Of a stretch of DNA of 9,875 bases, positions 1 through 5,193 are shown piece after piece. Origin of the DNA: Rhizobiaceae bacterium (GTDB lineage Bacteria > Pseudomonadota > Alphaproteobacteria > Rhizobiales > Rhizobiaceae). The translations under genes and the position numbers were made by a program. A model generated the notes under the pieces. It made no database searches. It was not told the DNA's origin and saw only the letters and a list, made by a program, of their open reading frames with translations. The number at the start of each line of letters is the position of its first letter. Position 1 is the stretch's first letter. Where the stretch lies: positions 1 to 9,875 of the forward strand of contig JAKISV010000106.1 of assembly GCA_021648425.1 (NCBI GenBank). Direction: 5' to 3'.

Positions 1-627
1 TTGGTTTACCAGTTCGCTCACCGCGACTGCTTCAAAATAACCCTCCTCTATGGGGGCCGTGAGGTCGGCGACATCTCGCGGCTCGCGTGTTTTGCAGTCG
101 AGCCAGCGTTCGTAATCTTCCGGCTTGATAACCACCGGCATGCGGTGATGGATTTTGGAAAGTTGGGCGTTTGAGGCAGTGGTGAGGATGCAGCCTGAAT
201 CGATTTCACTGCCGTCAGCCCCGGCCCAGGTTTCCATCAGGCCACCAAACATGACGATATTTCCATTGGCCGAGCGCACCCAGTACGCCTGCTTTTTCTC
301 GCCGGAACGCTTCCATTCGTAAAAACCCGATGCGGGAATTAATGTTCGGCGGTGGCGCATGGCGTTTCTGAACGAGGGTTTGGTGCCAGCAGTTTCGCAA
401 CGCGCATTGATCAACAGGGAAAACTCTTTGGGTTCCTTTACCCAGGCTGGAACCAGCCCCCAGCGCACCAGTGTTGCCACCCGCTTATTGGCCGCATTGA
501 TATTGGCCATCAATACGGGCTGGGTCGGCGCAATATTGTAGCGCGGCGGAAAGGCTTCAAGCATATCCAGCCCCAGCAGTTCAGCCACTTCTTCAGGGGT
601 GGCAGTCAGTGAAAATCTGCCGCACAT
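1..627 (-). CDS. SRAP (SOS response-associated peptidase / YedK-HMCES family) protein, 3' end outside window
   Basis: Reading leftwards, 209 codons are visible with no stop, so the C-terminus lies beyond base 1. The protein begins Met-Cys-Gly-Arg-Phe; in this family Cys2, exposed after Met removal, bonds covalently to abasic sites in single-stranded DNA. The other active-site positions are also present: Asn74 in LINARCET, Glu104 in SGFYEW and His160 in IHHRMP, at nearly the same spacing as E. coli YedK (Cys2, Asn75, Glu105, His160). The NIAPTQ segment at 31-36 is also typical. YedK is about 220 residues, so little is missing. The ATG at 627-625 is fixed by the need for Cys2 and is preceded by GGAG (634-637, minus strand) six bases away. 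Known role: shielding abasic sites from error-prone processing. The gene is divergent from the DUF3179 gene across 161 bp. Product is near certain; regulation is unknown. Confidence 0.95.
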   Translation of the reverse strand, partial: MCGRFSLTATPEEVAELLGLDMLEAFPPRYNIAPTQPVLMANINAANKRVATLVRWGLVPAWVKEPKEFSLLINARCETAGTKPSFRNAMRHRRTLIPASGFYEWKRSGEKKQAYWVRSANGNIVMFGGLMETWAGADGSEIDSGCILTTASNAQLSKIHHRMPVVIKPEDYERWLDCKTREPRDVADLTAPIEEGYFEAVAVSELVNQ

Positions 628-643
628 ATCGGACTCCAGCGTT

Positions 644-662
644 AATAATTATCATCATTATA
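644..662. promoter_or_regulatory. Fur-box-like AT-rich palindrome
   Basis: The 19 bases AATAATTATCATCATTATA match the classical Fur consensus GATAATGATAATCATTATC at 15 of 19 positions, and the element is near-palindromic. It covers the putative -10 of the SRAP gene, a typical place for a repressor operator, and lies 126 bp upstream of the DUF3179 start. Chance similarity is a real risk because both consensus and site are AT-rich. Many Hyphomicrobiales use RirA and Irr for iron and use their Fur homologue as a manganese regulator (Mur). Confidence 0.3.
657..662 (-). promoter_or_regulatory. Putative -10 element of the SRAP gene
   Basis: The minus strand reads TATAAT here, a perfect -10 hexamer, 29 bases upstream of the SRAP start codon. 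The best -35 at 18-nt spacing is a weak TGGCAA (681-686). Transcription would start around 648-651, giving a leader of roughly 20-25 nt that contains the GGAG ribosome site. The element lies inside the Fur-like box at 644-662. Confidence 0.35.
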
Positions 663-680
663 GTTCAGTTGAGCGCCCTA

Positions 681-709
681 TTGCCACCGACAGATGACAC
701 AAACTTTAT
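681..709 (+). promoter_or_regulatory. Putative promoter of the DUF3179 gene
   Basis: TTGCCA (681-686, 5 of 6 to TTGACA) is followed after 17 nt by CTTTAT (704-709). CTTTAT is weak against TATAAT but 5 of 6 against CTATAT, an alphaproteobacterial -10 form. A start near 716 would give a leader of about 70 nt. An alternative pairing is ATGACA (694-699) with TATGAT (715-720), but its 15-nt spacer is short. Confidence 0.35.
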
Positions 710-720
710 TAAGATATGAT

Positions 721-728
721 CACGCGTG
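721..728. repeat. Perfect 8-bp palindrome CACGCGTG
   Basis: CACGCGTG equals its own reverse complement and lies just downstream of the predicted transcription start of the DUF3179 gene, where an operator could sit. It is short enough to occur by chance, and no regulator is assigned. Confidence 0.2.
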
Positions 729-758
729 TCTGGTAGTGTTGTGGTGTGAGATGGCATA

Positions 759-773
759 GTTCTTTCAAAGTTA
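759..773. promoter_or_regulatory. Near-consensus alphaproteobacterial LexA (SOS) box
   Basis: GTTCTTTCAAAGTTA fits the alphaproteobacterial SOS motif GTTC-N7-GTTC at 7 of 8 fixed bases. It lies just upstream of the DUF3179 ribosome site and about 130 bp from the start of the SRAP gene, whose family is linked to SOS functions by genomic association. One mismatch in an eight-base motif is expected every few kilobases, so this is suggestive only. Confidence 0.2.
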
Positions 774-788
774 AATAGGGAGATTATC

Positions 789-1799
789 ATGGCCTACAAG
801 AAGCACAAATTGGTGGCTGTTGCCGGTGCCATCTGGATTGCAATCGCCAGCGCTACGACACCAGCATTCGCCGAACCGCGACCGTTATCGTGGGAAAACT
901 GGAAAACTGATTTCACCAACACCAATATTGATGTTTCCTCTATCATCTCCGGCGGCCCGCCCAAGGATGGTATTGCGGCGATTAACAATCCCAAATTTGT
1001 TTCAATTGAAGAAGCAGGAGCGCTGAGTGATCGCGACCCGGTGATTGGCGTTGAAATCAATGGTGATGCGCGCGCTTATCCTTTGAGCGTGTTGATGCGC
1101 CATGAGATTGCCAATGATGTAATTGGCGGACAAGCGGTGACGGTTACTTTTTGCCCGCTTTGCAATTCGGCTGTGATATTTGATGCGATGATTGATGGCA
1201 AAAAGCATGATTTTGGCACTACCGGGCGTTTGCGCAATTCTGATCTGGTGATGTATGACCGCCAAACAGAAACCTGGTGGCAGCAATTTACCGGCGAGGC
1301 GCTGATTGGCGAATATGTCGGCAAGCGACTGAAAATGATCCCTTCGCGGATGGAATCATTTGCCAATTTCAAAAAACGCTTCCCCAATGGCAAAGTGCTG
1401 GCTGGTGAAACAGGCTCAACGGCGAGCCTGTCGAGTTACGGTATCAACCCTTATACCGGCTACGATTCTGCGGCAAAACCATTCCTGTATAATGGTGAAA
1501 TGCCCGAAGGCATCGATCCGATGGAGCGGGTGGTTGTGGTGCAGGATAAAGAAGCACCGCTTGCAGTCGCCGTATTGAGTGTGCGCGAAAAAGGTAAAAT
1601 GAGTGTCGGCGGCTATGAAATCACCTGGAGTGAAGGGCAGGCTTCTGCGTTGGATACTTCCAGGATTTCTGATGGCAGGGAAGTTGGCAATGTGGTGGTG
1701 ACACGAATGAAAGACGGTAAAGCGCTTGACGTTGTTTATGATGTGACTTTTGCATTTGTTGCCCATGCATTTATGCCTGATACGCCGATTGTGAAGTGA
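789..1799 (+). CDS. Exported DUF3179 domain-containing protein
   Basis: This 336-residue protein starts with a clear Sec signal peptide: basic MAYKKHK, a hydrophobic core at about 8-24, and cleavage predicted after AFA (26-28). The mature protein therefore acts outside the cytoplasmic membrane. Recognisable DUF3179 segments are NGDARAYPL (91-99), VTVTFCPLCNSAVIFD (117-132) with a Cys122-Pro-Leu-Cys125 pair, and a C-terminal VTFAFVAHAFMPDT (319-332). The family has no established biochemical function. The CPLC pair could bind a metal or be redox active, but that is inference. The start is supported by GGGAG (778-782) six bases upstream. No terminator is visible before lepB, 174 bp downstream, so read-through is possible. 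In the relatives I know, acpS often precedes lepB, so this neighbour is uncommon. Family assignment is confident; function is unknown. Confidence 0.88.
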   Translation: MAYKKHKLVAVAGAIWIAIASATTPAFAEPRPLSWENWKTDFTNTNIDVSSIISGGPPKDGIAAINNPKFVSIEEAGALSDRDPVIGVEINGDARAYPLSVLMRHEIANDVIGGQAVTVTFCPLCNSAVIFDAMIDGKKHDFGTTGRLRNSDLVMYDRQTETWWQQFTGEALIGEYVGKRLKMIPSRMESFANFKKRFPNGKVLAGETGSTASLSSYGINPYTGYDSAAKPFLYNGEMPEGIDPMERVVVVQDKEAPLAVAVLSVREKGKMSVGGYEITWSEGQASALDTSRISDGREVGNVVVTRMKDGKALDVVYDVTFAFVAHAFMPDTPIVK

Positions 1800-1826
1800 T
1801 CTGAAAAGGTTTTTGGAGTAAATTTC

Positions 1827-1856
1827 ATGGTTTTGACACCCACGCTTCGTCGCTGA
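1827..1856 (+). CDS. Possible 9-codon leader ORF (MVLTPTLRR) in the gap before lepB
   Basis: An ATG is preceded by GGAG (1815-1818) at an ideal 8-nt spacing and opens a frame of only nine codons before TGA. The ribosome site is stronger than that of lepB. It could be a leader peptide, a remnant of a lost gene, or chance. The short peptide carries no recognisable attenuation signal such as a run of one amino acid, and no attenuator hairpin is obvious after it. The rest of 1800-1973 holds no gene that I can support. Confidence 0.15.
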   Translation: MVLTPTLRR

Positions 1857-1960
1857 AGAAAATGCTAAAAATTGAACAAGATTGCCATTGTGTGTTGACA
1901 CCGAAAAGTCTAGTTTGCATGCCAATCGTGACCGCGATATTTTCGATTCCCATTTGACAC
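1833..1960 (+). repeat. Three spaced copies of TTGACAC upstream of lepB
   Basis: The heptamer TTGACAC occurs at 1833-1839, 1895-1901 and 1954-1960, at intervals of 62 and 59 bp. Each contains a perfect -35 hexamer TTGACA, but none has a convincing -10 at 16-18 nt. The second (1895) is the best placed for a lepB promoter. The near-regular spacing could reflect operator sites, decayed duplications or chance. Confidence 0.25.
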
Positions 1961-1964
1961 AGGA
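1961..1964 (+). promoter_or_regulatory. Ribosome binding site that favours the GTG start of lepB
   Basis: AGGA lies 9 nt before GTG at 1974 but only 3 nt before the in-frame TTG at 1968. The GTG is therefore the better start, giving 250 rather than 252 residues. Confidence 0.5.
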
Positions 1965-1973
1965 TTATTGGCA

Positions 1974-2726
1974 GTGAGTGAAGACGCATCAGCGAAACCG
2001 GATTCTTCCGGCAAAGAAGAAAACTCCACCTGGGAGTTTATCAAGATAATTCTGCAGGCCTTATTGCTGGCGATAGTTGTGCGCACCCTGGTGTTCCAGC
2101 CGTTCTCAATACCCTCAGGCTCGATGATGCCCAACCTGCTGGTGGGTGATTATCTGTTTGTCAGTAAATTCAGTTATGGCTATTCGCGCTATTCAATCGA
2201 TTCACGTTTGGATATGGGGTTCAAGGGACGCATATGGGAAGGAAAGCCGGTGCGTGGTGATGTGGCGGTGTTCAAGTTTCCTCCCAATCCTCAGATTGAC
2301 TACATTAAGCGGGTAGTTGGTCTTCCCGGCGACAAAATTCAGGTGATTGACAGTCTGCTTTATATCAATGGAGTGGCAGTCAAACGCGAACGCAAAGGGG
2401 ATTTTCTCGATCAGCGGTCAGGTGTTTCAGTGCCAATATATACCGAAACCCTGCCCAACGGAGTTTCTTATGATACGCTTGATATCAGGCTCAGCGATGG
2501 TGATAATACCAATGTGTTTGAAGTGCCCGCCGGTCATTATTTCATGATGGGTGACAATCGTGATAATTCGTCTGATAGCCGCTATGCGGTTGGTTTTGTG
2601 CCTGCGGAAAATCTGGTGGGGCGGGCTAAATTTGTATTCTTCTCAGTCAGCGATGGCGCTCACCCGTTGGCATTCTGGCGCTGGTTTAGTACAATACGAA
2701 GTGAGCGGTTTTTTACCGGCCTATGA
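1974..2726 (+). CDS. lepB: Signal peptidase I
   Basis: Membrane-bound serine protease that removes signal peptides from exported proteins on the outer face of the cytoplasmic membrane, using a Ser-Lys dyad. Counting from the GTG start (250 residues), a charged N-terminus is followed by one membrane anchor at about 22-43. Next come box B with the catalytic serine (PSGSMMPNL, Ser50), the lysine box (YIKRVVGLPGD, Lys112) and the GDNRDNSSDSR box (193-203). Box B reads MMPNL where MxPTL is commonest, a mild change. Length and single anchor fit alphaproteobacterial LepB. An in-frame TTG at 1968 is an alternative start. The gene precedes rnc, with a 29-nt gap to the preferred rnc start, as in many Proteobacteria. 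Very likely essential; identity is essentially certain. Confidence 0.96.
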   Translation: MSEDASAKPDSSGKEENSTWEFIKIILQALLLAIVVRTLVFQPFSIPSGSMMPNLLVGDYLFVSKFSYGYSRYSIDSRLDMGFKGRIWEGKPVRGDVAVFKFPPNPQIDYIKRVVGLPGDKIQVIDSLLYINGVAVKRERKGDFLDQRSGVSVPIYTETLPNGVSYDTLDIRLSDGDNTNVFEVPAGHYFMMGDNRDNSSDSRYAVGFVPAENLVGRAKFVFFSVSDGAHPLAFWRWFSTIRSERFFTGL

Positions 2727-2742
2727 TGTGCTCAGCCACTAA

Positions 2743-2747
2743 AAGGA
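2743..2747 (+). promoter_or_regulatory. Ribosome binding site that favours the TTG start of rnc
   Basis: AAGGA is 8 nt before TTG at 2756. The upstream in-frame ATG pair at 2723/2726 overlaps the lepB stop and has only a pyrimidine-rich stretch before it, with no Shine-Dalgarno match. The TTG is preferred. Confidence 0.5.
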
Positions 2748-2755
2748 ATTCATCT

Positions 2756-3484
2756 TTGTCGACAAACAGCATCGAGCGAGGGCGCAAACGGTTTGGCAAC
2801 CTGGAATCCCGGCTGGGATATCAGTTCAGTAAATATGCCAATATTGAACGTGCACTTACTCATGCCAGTGTGCGTAAAAAATCTGATGACCATTTTCAAT
2901 ATGAGCGACTGGAATTTTTGGGGGACAGGGTCCTGGGGCTTATTGTCGCTCAAATGCTGTTTGAAAACTTTCCTGAGGCCAATGAGGGTGAGTTATCGCT
3001 GCGTCTGAATTCATTGGTGAACGGGAAAACCCTGGCAAGAATATCTGATGAACTGGCGTTGCACGAATTTATCCGTACCGGTGGCGACCTCAAACAGCTG
3101 ACGGGCAGACGAATGGAAAATGTTCGTGCTGATGTTTTGGAGGCGATTATTGCTTCGGTATTTCTCGACGGCGGCCTGAAAGCAGCAAACGATTTTATCG
3201 ACAGGTTCTGGGGAACACGGCTATATGACGACGCAGCCGCGCGCCGCGATTCCAAAACTGAATTACAAGAATGGTCCCACGCCAAAAAACTGGGCACGCC
3301 CAAATATCGCGAAAAATCGCGATCCGGCCCCGATCATGACCCGATTTTCACTGTGGCAGTATATGTGGATGGGCGAAAAGAGACCGAAGGTGTCGGCAGT
3401 TCCAAACGCATTGCCGAACAGGATGCAGCGGGCAAGATGTTACTTCAAGAAGGTGTGTGGAATGCTGAGGATGCGATACATTGA
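2756..3484 (+). CDS. rnc: Ribonuclease III
   Basis: Double-strand-specific endoribonuclease that processes rRNA precursors and structured mRNAs as a cytoplasmic homodimer. From the TTG start it has 242 residues. The nuclease domain carries the family signature ERLEFLGDRVLGL, with metal-binding Glu50, Glu53 and Asp57, then Asp126 and Glu129 in ADVLEAIIAS. These spacings equal those of E. coli RNase III (Glu38, Glu41, Asp45, Asp114, Glu117). A C-terminal double-stranded-RNA-binding domain runs from about 165 to 231 and ends in the typical SSKRIAEQDAAGKMLL. The common NERLEFLGD box reads YERLEFLGD. Starting at ATG 2723 would add 11 residues (MMCSATKRNSS) of no evident value. The gene overlaps era by 4 nt (TTGA), which suggests translational coupling. 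Identity is certain; only the start is uncertain. Confidence 0.95.
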   Translation: MSTNSIERGRKRFGNLESRLGYQFSKYANIERALTHASVRKKSDDHFQYERLEFLGDRVLGLIVAQMLFENFPEANEGELSLRLNSLVNGKTLARISDELALHEFIRTGGDLKQLTGRRMENVRADVLEAIIASVFLDGGLKAANDFIDRFWGTRLYDDAAARRDSKTELQEWSHAKKLGTPKYREKSRSGPDHDPIFTVAVYVDGRKETEGVGSSKRIAEQDAAGKMLLQEGVWNAEDAIH

Positions 3485-4386
3485 ATAAACCTTTGCCAAC
3501 CAGAGCCGGATTTGTAGCGCTGATTGGCGCGCCCAATGCGGGTAAGTCCACGTTGATGAACCAACTGGTCGGCGCCAAAGTTTCAATTGTTACCCACAAG
3601 GTACAAACAACGCGGTCGATCATTCGTGGAATTACCATTCATCATCAAGCGCAGATAATATTTGTAGATACGCCGGGCATCTTCAAACCCCGCCGCAGAC
3701 TTGATACGGCGATGGTGTCTTCGGCATGGGTTGGTGCACACGATGCTGATATTGTTGCGTTGCTTATTGATTGTGAGCGCGGAATTACCGAGGCGGTTAG
3801 AGAGATCCTTAAATCCCTTAACAAGATCAAACAGCCTACCATCCTGCTGTTGAATAAAATTGATTGTGTTTCGCGCGATGTTCTGCTCGCTCTGGCGGCA
3901 AAGGCCAATGAGATAACATCGTTTGAACGCACATTCATGATCAGCGCCCTTAAAGGTGATGGCTGTACCGATCTGCTGGATTATCTGGCTAAACAATTGC
4001 CCCAGGGGCCCTGGCTTTACCCGGAAGATCAGATTTCCGATCTGCCTTTGCGCCAGTTGGCCGCTGAAATCACCCGCGAAAAACTGTTTTTGAGATTGCA
4101 CCAGGAACTGCCTTACGCTTCCCATGTGGAAACGGAAAACTGGGCCCCTGAACCCAAAGGCGGAGTGCGTGTTGAGCAGGTGATTTATGTGGAGCGTGAA
4201 AGCCAGAAAAAAATTGTCATTGGCAAATCCGGCGCGACAATCAAGGCTATATCAATGGCGGCGCGAAAAGAAATTTCAGAGGCCGTTGGTGAAAAGGTGC
4301 ATTTGTTTTTATTTGTAAAAGTGCGCGAGAACTGGATTAATGATCCGGAGCGTTATCGGGAAATGGGACTGGAATTTCCACGGTAA
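3481..4386 (+). CDS. era: GTPase Era
   Basis: Ras-like GTPase with a KH domain that binds the 3' end of 16S rRNA and assists 30S subunit assembly. All 301 residues expected for the family are present. Visible motifs are the G1 P-loop GAPNAGKS (16-23), G2 threonines at 43-44, G3 DTPG (63-66), G4 NKID (125-128) and G5 SALKG (155-159). The C-terminal KH domain contains VIGKSGATIK (246-255). The start is a TTG inside the rnc stop region (ATTGA), with GAGGA (3467-3471) 9 nt upstream, so the weak start codon is offset by a good ribosome site. Position after rnc links two rRNA-maturation functions, the standard proteobacterial arrangement. The 72 nt that follow hold no convincing terminator. Confidence 0.97.
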   Translation: MNKPLPTRAGFVALIGAPNAGKSTLMNQLVGAKVSIVTHKVQTTRSIIRGITIHHQAQIIFVDTPGIFKPRRRLDTAMVSSAWVGAHDADIVALLIDCERGITEAVREILKSLNKIKQPTILLLNKIDCVSRDVLLALAAKANEITSFERTFMISALKGDGCTDLLDYLAKQLPQGPWLYPEDQISDLPLRQLAAEITREKLFLRLHQELPYASHVETENWAPEPKGGVRVEQVIYVERESQKKIVIGKSGATIKAISMAARKEISEAVGEKVHLFLFVKVRENWINDPERYREMGLEFPR

Positions 4387-4458
4387 ACTACTATTTCTTA
4401 ACCGACAGGTTTAATCTGACTATCAGTTACTTCAAACTTAACAGTTAACGGGCTGGCG

Positions 4459-5193
4459 ATGGAGTGGAAAGATCACGCACTGGTACTGGGAGTGCGCAAC
4501 CATGGCGAAACCAGTGCCATTGTTGAACTGATGACGCGTGAACACGGGCGGCATCTGGGGCTTGTTCGTGGCGGGCGCTCACGTAAAATGCGCCCGGTAT
4601 TGCAATCAGGAAACCTGATCCATGTTACCTGGCGCGCACGACTGGATGAACATCTGGGCTATTACCTGATCGAGCCCGACAAGCTGCGCGCGGCTTCACT
4701 GATGACGGCACGTTCCAGTCTTTTCACCATTCAAATTCTTGCAGCGCATCTTCGCCTGCTGGCCGAGCGCGATGCCCATGCACCAATGTATGAAGCTGCA
4801 AATATTGTCCTGGACCATGCCCACGACCCCTTAATCTGTGCGCGCCTGATTATTCGCTTCGAACTTGCCCTGCTGGAAGAACTGGGTTTTGGCCTGAACC
4901 TTACGCAGTGCGTGGTCTCGGGTACCAAACAGGATTTAAAATGGGTATCACCAAAATCAGGTTGTGCGGTTTGTGAAAAAGAGGGGCAACCCTGGGCGGC
5001 CAGCCTGCTGACTTTGCCGCATTTTATGCCTGGTCGCGAAAGCAGTGACGTTTTAGTTTCAACAGAGGAACTGATATCAGGGTTTACACTCACCGGACAT
5101 TTCCTCGAACGTAATGTATATATTCCAAGAGCCATTCGCGCGCCCGATGAGCGGGTAAAATTTATTGATGATCTGGGAAAACAAAACCAATGA
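4459..5193 (+). CDS. recO: DNA repair protein RecO
   Basis: RecO helps load RecA onto SSB-coated single-stranded DNA in the RecFOR gap-repair pathway and anneals complementary strands. The 244 residues match family length. An N-terminal OB-fold spans about 1-80 (opening MEWKDHALVLGVRNHGETSAI, with GLVRGGRSRKMRP at 34-46), followed by a helical domain containing FELALLEELGFGLNL (134-148). The central zinc-finger region has Cys151, Cys169 and Cys172, while the position expected for the second Cys of the first pair is Ser154, so three of four ligands are present. No strong Shine-Dalgarno precedes the ATG. The position after era matches E. coli and most Proteobacteria. The stop overlaps the next start (ATGA at 5190-5193), coupling sulP translation to recO. 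Confidence 0.95.
   Translation: MEWKDHALVLGVRNHGETSAIVELMTREHGRHLGLVRGGRSRKMRPVLQSGNLIHVTWRARLDEHLGYYLIEPDKLRAASLMTARSSLFTIQILAAHLRLLAERDAHAPMYEAANIVLDHAHDPLICARLIIRFELALLEELGFGLNLTQCVVSGTKQDLKWVSPKSGCAVCEKEGQPWAASLLTLPHFMPGRESSDVLVSTEELISGFTLTGHFLERNVYIPRAIRAPDERVKFIDDLGKQNQ

Noticed and set aside
352..612. Open frame of 86 codons on the plus strand
   Set aside because: It lies fully antisense to the SRAP gene, whose active-site residues and family motifs are all conserved.
1804..1814. AAAA-GG-TTTT after the DUF3179 stop, considered as a terminator
   Set aside because: The loop of two bases is too small to form and there is no GC stem.
1416..1925. Open frame of 169 codons on the minus strand
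   Set aside because: It is antisense to the end of the DUF3179 gene, with low-complexity content and no recognisable domain.
3583..4125. Open frame of 180 codons on the minus strand
   Set aside because: It is antisense to era, whose GTPase motifs are complete.
4400..4411. Small inverted repeat AACC-GACA-GGTT in the era-recO gap
   Set aside because: The stem is only 4 bp and no T-run follows, so it does not support a terminator.
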